NCBI GenBank assembly: GCA_020081605.1
Contig: JAHREC010000045.1
Location: 2,976,001 to 3,040,000 of the forward strand
From: Albifimbria verrucaria
Taxonomy: Eukaryota > Ascomycota > Sordariomycetes > Hypocreales > Stachybotryaceae
DNA: 64,000 nucleotides
Reading direction: 5' to 3'
Shown here: one piece after another, positions 9,921-21,348 of the stretch
How the letters are laid out: each line of letters begins with the position of its first letter
Position numbering within the stretch: position 1 is the stretch's first letter
Translations under genes and position numbers: made by a program
Notes under the pieces: generated by a model
Told to the model about the DNA's origin: nothing
Databases searched by the model: none
The model's input: only the letters and a program-made list of their open reading frames with translations

Positions 9921-11563
9921 TTATGACCCGTACAGCCGTGCCACCCATGATAGAAACCTGTTTTGAAGTCGTGGTTTCTCAGATGTCATAACCTGTCGCT
10001 TCTCATTGGCAACTGGAGTACGGAAAGGATGCTTGCGGATTGCCTCCTCTACCTCTTTCCATGCGTCATATCCATAGAGCCAAGGCTGGATCTTAGGGCA
10101 AGTCCACCGGCTTGGGAAAGCCGTCGTAACCTCTTTACCCAGTTGGGACAAGAAAATTCTATCCCTGACTTCTTGTTCCGGGCCGTCGGGCATGTGGAAT
10201 GCGTCTCGCTGTGTCTCAGGTATTAGCAACCTGACCGCGCAATAGTTGACGGCCACAAGGTCCCATGGCTTTACTAACCTGTTTTAATGTCTCTTTGACG
10301 ATTGATTCTCCCTGATTTTGCGCAAAGACTGGTACGTGGATAGAGCCTGAGGCAACTGGGCCCTTGACTCGATCTTGCCCAGCAAAAGACCTAGAACAGC
10401 GCCGTCTTCAATTGCTGAATTTGCACCCTGCGCCAAGTAAGGCAGCATAGGATGGCATGCATCGCCCCTAAATATTGTTTAGCGATTTGCTTTCAGACGG
10501 TTACTTTGAGCTCCTACACAAAAACAAAGTTTGACTGATCATTGACCCAGGATTCAAGCTCATCGCCTGGATGAGTATCTCTCTTTAGTGATTTGTTTTG
10601 CCGTGAAGGGAAGGACTGCGACAACTTACGATTCATCAATTTCCATTTTTCGACATTATCCACCATGGAAAGAAAGCGAGTAAGCACTGGATCCCACCCT
10701 TGGAATAACGAGAGCATCTCTTCTACCGACCCAGCTTGTCGAGGAGTATCTTTCGGCAAATTGTCTGGTACGAGAAGAACAATGTTGTACATTTTGCCTG
10801 CCTTGAGTGAGTAGCCTACGGCATGTGCACCAGGACCAATCCAGAAATGCACTGCCGGATTTTGGACCCATAGTCTGAGCTCGCTATCCGTTATGTCTTC
10901 CAGGTTCAGCACGATGCGATATGCCAAATCGCCTGTGGGTCGAGGAGGGTCATCCCTTCCGAGGAATAGGTCCCTGCATTTCGACCACAAGCCGTCGGCC
11001 CCGACAATCAAATCACCTCTGGCTTTGAGACCAGAGAGGCAGGTTATTTCGGATTCACGGAAGTCGATATACTCGACTTTTTCACCCAAGAGTACGTTGA
11101 CTCCCAGTTCTTTTGCACGTTCGTATAGAGAGAGTTGCAGGTCAACCCGATGTAGGTCAATGAAGGGTGCGCCATATTTGCTGCGCATCTTTTGATCAAA
11201 TCTCTCCTCCATGGCGAGGATTTTGCCCGAATATCTGTGGACAATCAATGAGGTGGGTTCAGCGGCAGAATCCCAGAGGCTTTCAGGAAGACCCCATTGT
11301 TGCAGAATTTTGCTTGCGTTGGGAGTGACCTGTAACCCTGCACCAACCTTCGTGATAAATCAGTTCCACCGTCAAGCACCACTCTTTAATTAGAAGAAAT
11401 CAAACCAGTGACTGAAGCTCACCTCTCTTAGTTCCTTGGCGGATTCAAAGACGGTTACATGATGGCCAGAAAGACTCGCTGCAATGGCTGACGCAAGGCC
11501 ACTCAGCCCAGCGCCAACGATTATAATATCCAACTGAATCTGTGATTTAGATTGGGAATACAT
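9921..11563 (-). CDS. FAD-dependent aromatic monooxygenase, salicylate-hydroxylase type
   Basis: Five exons: 11563-11423, 11347-10630, 10566-10518, 10467-10279 and 10208-9921. The product is a class A flavoprotein monooxygenase of about 430 residues. It shows the FAD dinucleotide fold VGAGLSGLASA (16-26), the ELREVGAGLQ segment spliced across intron 1, DGLWSKCR for the second FAD contact, and GDACHPMLPYLAQGAN spliced across intron 3. The tail motif FHMPDGPEQ is typical of fungal salicylate-hydroxylase-like enzymes. One frame break sits at the CCC run 10310-10312; one base restores RKIRGESIVKETLKQ. Members hydroxylate phenolic acids, often with decarboxylation, using NAD(P)H and O2. In this context the acid released by the esterase is a reasonable substrate. 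It is divergent from the small gene at 12174. Confidence 0.8.
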
Positions 11564-11832
11564 TTTGCTTCGTAGGATGGTCAAATGCAATTGAATTAAG
11601 TAGCGGGTTGTGGTAGCTGGGGTGAACTTGCCAAGAACTATGCGAGTTGGAAAATCTACCTTTGAGTGAAGGGTTAGCTGTTGACCACCAGAATGCAAAA
11701 TGCGCAGAGCAACAAGACTGCATCGTTTCTTTCGGGTGTCATACAAGCAGCCTGTGGCCTTTGACTTTCCGGCCTTAGTCTGTGGCCGAGTTGGCCTCAC
11801 ACATCTCTCCCTATGGTATCATGGATGGTAGC

Positions 11833-11864
11833 CGGAATTCCCGGAGTACCAGTCGGAATTTCCG
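11833..11864. promoter_or_regulatory. Paired CGG-N5-CCG palindromes
   Basis: CGGAATTCCCG (11833-11843) and CGGAATTTCCG (11854-11864), with centres 21 bases or two helical turns apart, lie between the divergent monooxygenase and the 124-residue protein gene. Confidence 0.68.
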
Positions 11865-12173
11865 GACTAGCTTCGAGCTCACATGGGAGGCTGCCATAAC
11901 AAATGCCACAGGCTTCGGAACGAGCCACGGGTATTTTGCTTTGATCTACTGGCCCGCTTTTTTGCTCTTGTTTGATAAGATGTGAATTCCGGATTCTTGG
12001 CGAGGATGAAAAGCCGTCGAGCTGGAATTGAGGAGCATCTTGCGAAAGTTTGGTGTACACAGTAAACCAGTACCCTATCAGTCTCTACGGCCTTCGGTCT
12101 GAACCACAAAACCGATTTAGCGAACTCTTCTCTCAAGCTTAGGTCTTCAAATTTTTGTCCCTAACTATTCAAC

Positions 12174-12660
12174 ATGCCTCAGGGCCCTTTTCGACTCGTT
12201 ACCGTGAACACGGCACCCGAGAGGGCGAAGCTACTCGTCAGTCGAGCGGTGGAAATACTCAAGGACCGTTTCACAATCGACCATGTATCTAATTGTGAAA
12301 GTGAGTATGCACAGCCGCTATGATCTCAAATACCTAAACTGACACATTATCAAGGCATTGGCGAAGTAGAAGCAAAAGTAAGGGAGTTTCAACCGGACAT
12401 GATGGTGAGTGATTAAGGCTATAGCGACAGAAAGTTGTCAACTCATGTCTCTGGATCTCTAGTTTTGCGCGTCCATGTGGACACAGGAAGATGCGGCTCA
12501 AATTATATCCATTGCCAAATCTGTCAAACCTGAAATCAAGACGCATGTTATTCCTTACGGGTTGCAGGTCGAGAAGGGACCAAACGCGATTGTTGAACAT
12601 TTGACAGAGCAGATTCCCATCCTCTTGCAAGATTCTGCGTCTGCAAATTCATATTCATAA
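12174..12660 (+). CDS. Small conserved-looking hypothetical protein, 124 residues
   Basis: Three exons (12174-12300, 12355-12404, 12463-12660) with canonical GTGAGT donors encode 124 residues. I do not recognise the family. The product has no signal peptide, membrane segment or Cys cluster. Its pattern of alternating hydrophobic strands and amphipathic helices (LVTVN, ...ILKDRFTIDHV, PDMMFCASMW, THVIPYG) suggests a small Rossmann-like or flavodoxin-like fold. The introns keep frame exactly, which supports a real gene. It shares a promoter carrying two CGG-N5-CCG palindromes with the FAD monooxygenase, so the two are probably co-expressed. It may be an accessory or small enzymatic subunit of the same pathway, but no function can be assigned. 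Confidence 0.68.
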
Positions 12661-12987
12661 TTCTTCGCGAGTAATTAATTACAAATACAATCCCCTAAGT
12701 CAAATTGCAATATGCATCAACGTCCCCACCGTGAGTATGCGAGATTCATCCCAGTAGCTTGGCGCCAATTCCCCAGCTTTACTGGGGCAGAGTACTGCCG
12801 AGACTACTGTACCTTGAGCTTAGTCTACCCCAGGACGTGTCAACTGTTCAGTAAATGCCTTTCCCTCATCAGGTGGGGTTGAGGAACGAACGCTTCCCTC
12901 TTCTGCAATATCTTTGTTTCTCCGACCGCTGACGGGCTGCGGTCGAAATATTACATCTGCCCAATTGAGTTTGTTCAACGCTTTGCC
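12661..12987. other. Upstream region of regulator B
   Basis: No gene is seen. It contains CGG triplets near 12930 but none in the CGG-N5-CCG arrangement, so regulator B does not obviously share the motif it might read. Confidence 0.4.
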
Positions 12988-15597
12988 ATGGCGAATGATA
13001 GTCATCCAACTCCATCTCCTTCCATTTCGCGGTTTTCTACAACTGCCAATAGATATAACAAAGTATCTGGTTCCCGCGCCCGGAGGCCCAGGCTGCCCGA
13101 GCTTGCGATACTTGTAGGGCTAAGAAGAACAAATGCAATGAAGCATACCCTTGCGCGTACTGCCGCAGTGAGCTGTCCCTATCGTGTCCCCGCCCAGCAT
13201 ACAATGATGACTGACTACAATCACCAGAGCACGGTCTGGATTGTCTCTACCAAGGACAGGACCTTGGCTCAAAATTGTATTCGACAGAGTCAGTCTCATA
13301 TCCTATTGCCGCCATTCAGGCTAGAGAAACCCCTTTGAGACTGATCTTTGTAGATATGTCAAATCCCTAGAAGAGAAGGCCAAAAGGTTGTCAGTCCTCG
13401 AAGAACGTCTGAGCCGTGAACGGCGGCCCACTATTGACTCGACTTCGCCTCTGTCACATCATGTTCCACCGGAACCCCAAGTTGATGACGGTCTCGAGCC
13501 TGCGGAACCCGAAGATTGGACGTCGCCGACAGGGGCCGATAGCAATCTGACCCGAGAGGTCTCGGGTGTAAACCAACACACGCGAAATGTGGAATTCTAC
13601 GGGAGTTCATCATCTGTTGCGCTACTTTCCCAAGTGGAATATGCGGGTGGCGAGACAACCACATCGGCCGAAGCTAGGAACGCCGGAGAATTTGTGTCCA
13701 ATTTGCACAATCCGGCCTTCTCCCCATCTAATCAACAGAGCCGTGACAAACCACAGGATACCGTATGCCCGCCAAGATTTAAGTCGGCTCACCATTCTCA
13801 ATGCCGTATTCTCCTTCTCAATTACTTCTCCACTATCCACTACGTACATCCCATCCTGGACAAGATACTGTTCCTGGAATCCTGCGATAGGCTGCATGCA
13901 GAAGATGAGTCTGGCCAGGGTACTGGAGTGTCCAGCTTTTCAGCATTATATTACAGTGTCTTATCGTTAGGAGCGCTTATCGGCCCAAGAGACGATGAAA
14001 CTATCGACGGCATCCGTAACATCGGCTGGAGCAGAGCCTTTTTCCAGGAGGCAGTGAGGAGAATCTCAAAACTTGGCATGGCCACGGATCTCAACATGGT
14101 CCAGTGTTATTTCATGATGGTGAGCTCGATTGGTCTCCGTCCCATGGTGGGACAAGTTGACTCATTTCTTTTGCAGGCCAAAGTCTGCCAGAATGAATTG
14201 AACCCTCATTGTACGTACTACTCGTGAGTATCTATATGTTTGACAGGCTCATATCCGTTTAGTAGCATATATGTATATCGGCCTTGCAGTCCGTACGGCG
14301 TTAGCCATGGGCATCAACAGAGAGCCTCCAGGCTCGAGATGTGACTCTGACCATGGACGAGCGGCCTCGAGGACCTGGTGGTAAGTCACGTCACCCATTC
14401 TTGCATAAAAATTCAAGTAACTTATTCGTCGCATAACCACGCAGGGGCCTATACTCGCTCGAAGTGTAATGCCACAAGGCCGTTCCTGAACGCCGCATAT
14501 CCAATGCTGACATCAGTTACAGTGAAATGTCCTTCTCAATGGGTCGGCCCGACACACTGGGAGCTGACTCTTATCATACTCGCCGATACCCAATCATCAA
14601 TGAGGGCGAGTACAGTTCCACCGCGCCAAGAGCACAAAGAGATAATTCTTGTTGCGCTATAATCAAGTCAATGGTTGATTTGTCACGTATAATCAAGAAC
14701 ATTGGACTAGATATCTACAATTCCAAGGCCCCGAGCCTCAGAACTCTAGGTCTCGCGTTCAAGCTAACTGAACACTTGGACAAATGGGTGGAAAGTGTTC
14801 CCTTCATAATTAGACCGCCGAAGCGAACTGAGGATCTCATGTCACTGAAATTCGCACGTGACCCCAATGGGCGAGGAGGCAACGACTCGTGCTGACCTTG
14901 AGTAAGTGTTCAATCATAGGCAACAAGAAAGCGTACTGAGATAATCTTCAATCCTAGGATACCTCAACCTACGAACTCTGACTTTCGGGTCCTTCATTCT
15001 TGCGCCAATTTCTGAGGAGCGTACAGCTCTTCTACGTCTTGGTGATGCCAAAGCTGGAATAGCCATAAGCATCGAAGCTGCTAGGCATACGATTGAGATC
15101 ATCTACACGATGTATCAGCACAGCGACTATTTCAGAACTTGGTGAGTAATACATGGTCCTGCTTGAAAGACTGAAATAGGAAACTCTGGGAGCTGCGAGT
15201 TAACCTGCGGTCAAGGTTCTACAACACGACATACGTCGGTTTTGCCGCATCAATACTCCTCGTTTATGCTCTCAAGGACGCTCAACAAGATGAAATTGAA
15301 TCACTACTTTACACCTTGGAGCAAGCAATAGGCGCTTTGGAGATAATGGATGAATGCGTTGTTGCGCAGAAGTCGGCAAAACTGCTCCAGCATGCAACAG
15401 AGAAAGTCAAGACAAAATTTGCGACGACCGCACCTCAAGATGCTGGCGAGATGGCTGTCACGGATTTTGCCCTCCAGCTAAACCATTTTTGGGGATGGGG
15501 ACCTCTGAATTTACTGGACAGTGACACGAATTTGGATTCATCCTTTATGTTTGGACAATATGAGGAAGGCTTAAACACATTCCAGTTCGATATTTAG
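12988..15597 (+). CDS. Zn2Cys6 transcription factor B (fungal_trans type)
   Basis: Multi-exon regulator of about 700 residues. The Zn2Cys6 knuckle at about 13104-13185 reads CDTCRAKKNKC, then CAYC and a last Cys. It lies one base out of frame with the ATG at 12988; an extra C in the CCC run 13087-13089 joins them (..GSRARRPQAARACDTC). A coiled-coil linker (YVKSLEEKAKRL) begins near 13353. The fungal-specific transcription-factor domain follows, with introns near 14122, 14214, 14380, 14467, 14897 and 15143, and ends at 15597. Recognisable conserved blocks are YFSTIHYVHPILDK, VRTALAMGINREPP and RRTWWGLYSLE. A second frame break sits at the CCCC run 14862-14865. The exact join between the zinc knuckle and the linker is unresolved. 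It lies in the middle of the catabolic block and is the best positional candidate for its activator. Confidence 0.75.
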
Positions 15598-15717
15598 ATA
15601 TAATCACAGGTGCTTAATTAACCAAAGATACCGGGAATAGATGACTCTAGAGCTCTTGTCGCACGATTTCGAAATCTATGGCTACATGGATCTGACGAGT
15701 AGTAATTGTTCCCAAGC

Positions 15718-16910
15718 TCAATACGCCTCGTTTTCGAAGCAGTTGACTAAAGTCCCAATGTGTGGCAAGATCTCCACGGAGAACACATCACCCTGGCGTA
15801 GTGTTGTCTTGGGTTTCCTGCCGGCACCAACGCCCGCGGGAGTGCCGGTCAGAATAACGGTACCAGGACGAAGGGTAGTGCTCTGGGACAAGAAGCTGAC
15901 AATCTCCGGAATACTGAATATCAGATCACTAGCACAGGGTTAGTTGCATGGCCTGGATTTATCACAGAAACTACTTTGTATGGGCTCAAGATGACGTACT
16001 CGACACCGCATGACTGCGTAACAGCACCGTTTTTGAGACCCCGAATATATAGTTGGGATGGATCGGGGATCAAAGACTTGGAAACAATGACCGGTCCTAC
16101 GTGTTGTATAGTTAGTATTAACTTCGTAGGTATCAAGCTACAACCGTCGGGAAGCCTACGTACCGATGGGACAGGACCCGTCGAAACCTTTCGAGAAGCA
16201 CCACTGTGACTGTGCAAATTGGCTCCCTCTGCTGGATACATCATTTGCGGCAGTGTAGCCAAGAACATAATCTAAGGCATTGTCTATCGTCACATTCTTG
16301 CACGTCTTGCCAATAATCACAGCTAGTTCGGACTCGTAGTCTCCCGAGTCATCCGCTTGCGTGATGTGTGGCAGGATCACGCGTGCAGGCCAAGGATCGG
16401 CCAAGGCATCCGCTGGTTTTCTGCCGCAAATTTAGTCTATAACCTGGGAAGTTGTCTTGTTTACCAAAATTAAGGGAAACAGGAGAACATACAAGAAAAT
16501 TGTTGGTACAGTAGGAAGCTCGGTGTTGAGCTCGTTGGCATGCTGGACATACTGGCTGAATCAGAGGATGTGTTGAATTGGGGGAAGAGGTTGTCTCACA
16601 TTAAGGCCGATGCAACGGATCGTTCCCACCTCTTCACGAGCCAAAGGTGACAAGACTCGTTCAATGACCTCTTTGCGCGCTGTCCTTGACCCTGGGTGGA
16701 TTATGGAGCTACCAGACCACACAAAAGCATATACTTCTTCTTTTTTATGCAGTGCTGCTCCAACATCAAGTGCCGCGAGCTCGGGTTCGCCAATCAGAAC
16801 CCTGGTCGGTAGTGATTTGGGGACAAAACGTAGAAGGCCTGCCAGCTCAGTTTAGCTTGAGTTGAAGATTTCGGCAAACAACTCTTACGGTTGAAGTTCG
16901 TGGCCGACAT
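15718..16910 (-). CDS. Fumarylacetoacetate hydrolase family protein
   Basis: Six exons (16910-16889, 16838-16600, 16551-16493, 16420-16164, 16096-16000, 15928-15718), all with GT-AG introns, give 294 residues with no frame break. The N-terminal IRCIGLNY and the C-terminal catalytic domain are typical of the FAH superfamily. Metal ligands sit in DYESELAVIIGK (two Glu) and TAANDVSSR (Asp); VILTGTPAGVGAGRKP is the family's hallmark loop. Members cleave or decarboxylate acylpyruvates and other beta-diketo acids from aromatic-ring degradation in a Mg/Mn-dependent reaction. The gene is divergent from the DUF3500 gene, with a 489-base shared promoter holding the CGG palindrome. A step after aromatic ring fission is the likely role. 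Confidence 0.87.
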
Positions 16911-17145
16911 CTTCAATCGTGTCCCTTTTCAGCCAATCTTTACAACAGGTGATTATTCGGCTCCCGCTAGGCACCAGCACGAGTAGGTCTTATTATCAGA
17001 TTGAGTTGGGTCACAATGAATACGGGATGGACTCGCAGTTATCGCCGGATGTCGGCAGATCGGGCTATTATTTACCGACCATCAAAGATAGTTTGAACGT
17101 CCTTTCTATAATGTTTGAAGTTTGATAACTGCTTGAAAGCCGGCC

Positions 17146-17199
17146 AGGAAAAGCCGGGCGCACGCTAATACAGCTATTCAGTGGGTCCGGCATTTCCGG
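17146..17199. promoter_or_regulatory. CGG-N5-CCG palindrome
   Basis: CGGCATTTCCG at 17188-17198 lies between the divergent FAH-family and DUF3500 genes. Its reverse complement is identical to the site at 19330. A degenerate partner (AGGAAAAGCCG, 17146-17156) lies 42 bases upstream and resembles the site at 21961. Confidence 0.65.
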
Positions 17200-17399
17200 T
17201 CATTGGGAAACAGGGGCTGGAGTGGTCATCAGAACTACTGTTTCGTATGTGGAGAGCGAGTGCTAATACCTTCATGAAGCCTCTTAACAACATGCGCATA
17301 AGTTTTATGCGTACTAGATCGACCGAAGCTCATTGTTGTGAAGCACGGCGTAATATTGTCCTCTTTCGTGATGGTTGATGCCCTGAAACTCTAGACAAC

Positions 17400-18737
17400 A
17401 TGCCTGTTTATTCAACCAATAATGGGACTTATCATCAGTATCTGCCTGACTTGGGACAGGAAAGATTCAAGGTCATGCAACAACAGAATGCGCGCGAGTA
17501 TGCTTCATCCTTTAAAAATACAAGAAGCCCGCCATGGCTCCATGCCCTGTATCTTCATTGGCGAAAGCTTTTGGAGAGCCTTTCAAGGGCATTACAGTAG
17601 ATGGTATGTCTTCTTTTCCTTTCGTCTGTCACCGCATTTAGGTCTCTGCTTACTTGACGTGATGCAGGTGTTGTTAGACCTGGGCTCTATACTCTCCAAG
17701 ATGAGCACATACCTATCGGAGAAATTGTACAGGCTGTAGATGTGGTGGTAAGCCAGCTTGGACCTCAGGAGCTGCACGCATTACAGTACCATGTGGATTC
17801 GCCAGAGTGGCGCTCATGGTCTAACCCTGAATTTCTTCTGAGCGATAAGGGCCTTCGTTTGGATGAAGTCAGCTTTGAAGTACGAGATGGCATTATGAGA
17901 ATACTGAAGGCTACTCTGTCATCCGAAGGTTACGAGAAGGCAATAGCGGCTATGCGGATTAATGGGTTCCTTGGCCAACTAGTCCAAGCACCTCGAGTCT
18001 GCAACGAGTTCTCGTACAATTTTGTGCTTTTCGGGGAGGCGTCAACAGTCCATCCTTGGGGCTTCTCATTCTATGGTCATCATCTCTGCCTCAATGTGTT
18101 TTTTATCGGGACGCAGATCATCATTTCGCCATGGTTCACTGGTGCAGAGCCCAACTTGGTCGACGATGGCCCGTATAAGGGCACGCGAATCTTAGAAAAG
18201 GAAGAGGAACTCGGTCTGCGCTTAATGCAAAGTTTAAGCCCGGAGCAGCAGAAAGAGGCGCAGATATATGAGCTTTTGAAGGATCCTCGGATGCCTCATG
18301 GTCGCTGGAATCACGATGATCAGCGGCACCTCTGCGGTGCGTATCGTGATAACCGTGTGGTTCCATACGAAGGTGTTCTCGTTCAGAACATGACCTCCGA
18401 GCAACAGGGCTTGGTCCTGGAGATCTTGGAGCAGTATTTGCTATATTTACCGACGATTTCAAGGAGATTACGACTAGACCAGATTAAAAAATGGTTTGGT
18501 GAGACTTATTTCTGCTGGATTGGTGGGTTTGCAGATGATGATGCTTTTTATTTTCGCATTCAGAGCCCTATTGTGATTGTGGAGTTCGATCACCATTCAG
18601 GAGTCTTCCTCACAAACAAGGAGCCGGCCAAGTTTCATATCCATACATTACTTCGTACGCCGAATGCTGGGGACTACGGCATGGCATTGAGAGGGCTCCT
18701 ACCTGGTATAGAGCAGAACTTCACATGGGCTGGGTAG
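17400..18737 (+). CDS. DUF3500 family protein, frame broken near N-terminus
   Basis: Exon 1 (17400-17603) and exon 2 (17668-18737) are joined across a GTATGT...CAG intron, giving about 420 residues. The N-terminus (YHQYLPDLGQERF) and the long C-terminal part match DUF3500. The C-terminus has E-F-D-H-H-S-G-V-F-L-T-N-K-E-P and HIHTLLRTPNAGDYG, rich in conserved His and acidic residues. The frame changes at the GG pair 17560-17561; one added G gives HWAKAFGEPFKGITVDG. A stretch of conserved His (H-P-W-G-F-S-F-Y-G-H-H) suggests metal binding. The biochemical function of the family is not known to me. Placement beside an FAH-family hydrolase under the shared motif suggests a step in the same pathway. 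Confidence 0.82.
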
Positions 18738-19618
18738 AAAATACAATTCAAATACAAAATGTTCGTTATAGTAACTTTTGGACTCTTTTCAACAAATCAT
18801 GAGGGCTTGCATCAGCAATCCGTCCTCTCCTTGATAATTTGATCGTTTGCTGCGGATTACATATTTGGTCAAAGCGTATACTCTATTATGAAAACAGAGC
18901 TGTCAATTTCGAATGCCCCCAGGCGGTTTCCGCTAATTTCCCAACTATATAAAACTATTCTGAACTTTCAAGACTTGACTTGATCAGAGAAGTGGTTATT
19001 CAGACGATATACGTGGCCAATGTGAAGCCTACAGGTCTCTCGATGGTTCTTTTACATGGCCACAGCACGACATTAATGACACTTATATCCAATTTTCGTA
19101 GCCTTCCCCAAATTGAACGATATTCTTTTGTCCGCCAGACCGAAGGGGTGATAGTGCACACTCCAGCATGAAGGACAGCTTCTGGGCCATGATTCTTGAT
19201 AACACTTAATACTTGCACGTACTGGGAGCTACCCCATTAGATGCCCTAGCTTGTATTACTAACCAGGTGCTAGGCCATGGTACACGGGGTGAAGTTGGAT
19301 TGACTCGAACGGAGGACTAGTCGTCATCTCGGAAATGCCGGGCTTCCCCATACCCCACGTTCCAACGTTTGGCTATCGTGGGGAAGTGGACTTTGACCCA
19401 AGCCTATCTAGTGGGTCATTCTCCTCCTGGGAAGAAGAGTACGTTGTTCCCTTAATAAAAGAGAGTCCAAACCTCCATCAGTATTGGGTCTCTCTCTTAA
19501 ACAGAACTACCGGGTTTCGGATACAGATTATCTGCCACCGGGCTCGCCCATTTCATGTTTTCCCTTGTCGTGATATTCCCAACAGCTCTTCAGTCATCAA
19601 CCAATCGTGCCCTTCGAG
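18738..19618. other. Upstream region of the transporter
   Basis: 880 bases. It has a GCGGTTTCCGC near-palindrome at 18923-18933, a TATATAAAA at 18946-18954 and the CGG palindrome at 19330. No protein-like frame was seen. Confidence 0.45.
19330..19340. promoter_or_regulatory. CGG-N5-CCG palindrome
   Basis: CGGAAATGCCG, the exact reverse complement of the site at 17188, lies 279 bases upstream of the transporter start. Confidence 0.65.
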
Positions 19619-21348
19619 ATGGCGGCTCAAGATGTGATCTCATCCAATCCCCTTCCTCCAAAGGTTGACGTAGAGCACATTGACGATGTGGCCACGAGAG
19701 TCGATCATGACATGACACCCTGGCAGTGCATTCGGAAGAATCCCAAGGCGATCATATGGACCGTTTATGCAAACCGTGCGGTCAATGGTTCACACATGTT
19801 CTGGGTATTTGTGGGATACTAACAGCCTAATAGTTGCGTCTATTCTTGTTGGGTACGAAAATCTTGCCCTTTCTGTGTGTCTGGCATTACCTGCTTTCCA
19901 GTAAGTCCAAGAATTCCATCTCTCTGCTGGTCCTATTGCCAGTGAGCTCTAGTCACGTAATGCTTATATTGGCGCCGTGAACAGACAGAAGTTTGCGTCT
20001 GATGTCAACGGCGAGTTGATAATCCCAGCCAAATGGCAGGCATCGTGGAGCGCTGCATTCAACGCCATGCAGCTATTCGGCTCCCTAACAGGTGGCTTCA
20101 TACAAGATTCGTTCGGCCGCCGCACCAGCTTCCTCATGGGTATTATCGTCATGTCTGGAGGTATCGCAGCAGGCTACCTCTCCGAGACGTCCTTGCACTT
20201 TCTAGCCGCCAAGATAATCACAGGATTCGGCATCGGCGGTGTCCTAGCCACTACACAGACTTATGTCTCGGAGATCACACCTGTGCCTATGCGTGGCATC
20301 GCTCTTTCGTTTAATATCGTCATGCTAGTCAGTTAGCAATCAACCCGTCTACATTCTATGAAGCTAATTAAGTTTTCAGAATCTTGGATTCCTCATCGCC
20401 GTTTCGAGTACGTTTGCTCGAGTCTCAATCATGGATCCTTCAGCTTTCCGAATCGTCTTTGCTGCCGCTTGGGTGTTCCCGGGCCTAATGGCCATTGGCC
20501 TGCCTTTCCTGCCTGAATCACCATACTGGCTTGTTATGCAGGGCAAACATGAAAAGGCTAATGTCGCTTTGAGACGGCTTGCTGCTCCATACGAGGATAT
20601 CGATGCCCGTTTGCAACAGATACAAGAAGCAGTGGATGACGAGCGCCGACAGGATGGCGGAAATGCATCGATTTTGGAATGCTTCAGAGGGACCAACTGG
20701 CGTCGGACGCGCATCATCCTGATTTGCATGTACATGCCACAGGTTCTCGGCGGTGTGCTGGCTTCAAATGCCCCTTATTTTCTCAACCAGACCGGGTTGA
20801 ATAGCAACGCTGTCGTTTTGGTGATGCAAGTGGGCTGCGCTGTGTCGATTGCCTCGTCTATTGTCAACCTTGTGGCGCTGATGAAGATGCCGCAGAGGCC
20901 ATTGATGTTCTTCGGTATGGGCATTTGCATTACCATCTATCTCATCATGGGGATAGCGGCTTGTTTGCCACAGACGCCAAGCACCCTAATGGCGATTGGC
21001 TTCTCCTTGCAATTCACCTCTCTTGCTTATGGCCCTGCTGTTGGATCGGCCTTCTCTATAGCCGGAGAAGTCTCTGCTATTCGGCTGAGGGCCCAATCTC
21101 AGGGCATCGCTTTCAGTTGGCAAGCTTTGGCCAGCACTGTGTGGTCCATTGTGCTACCATACATGTTTAACAAGGACGAGGGAAATATGGGTGGTCATAT
21201 TGGGTGGGTGTTCCTTGGTATGGGCATTATCATGGTGGTTGTGGTTTATTTTGATGTGCCCGCAACAAAGGGCCGCACATTCCAGGAGCTTGATGAGATG
21301 TTTGAGCACCGTATCTCTGCCAGACAGTTTCGCAATTATAAGCTCTAG
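19619..21348 (+). CDS. MFS sugar-porter-type transporter
   Basis: Four exons (19619-19775, 19834-19900, 19985-20327, 20380-21348) give 511 residues, the usual length, with no frame break. Family marks are DSFGRRTSF (the RxGRR loop between helices 2 and 3), PESPYWLV after helix 6, QSQGIAFSWQ and the C-terminal PATKGRTFQELDEMF (PETKGR-like). The leading 50 residues are cytosolic. It falls in the group that includes maltose/alpha-glucoside permeases, which are proton symporters of the plasma membrane. It sits directly upstream of an alpha-L-rhamnosidase that lacks a secretion signal, so import of a rhamnosylated compound or rutinose-like sugar is a sensible guess. The CGG palindrome upstream suggests co-regulation with the catabolic block. 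Confidence 0.87.

Noticed and set aside
18136..18462. Antisense open frame of 108 codons inside the DUF3500 gene
   Set aside because: Shadow of a well-supported coding exon.
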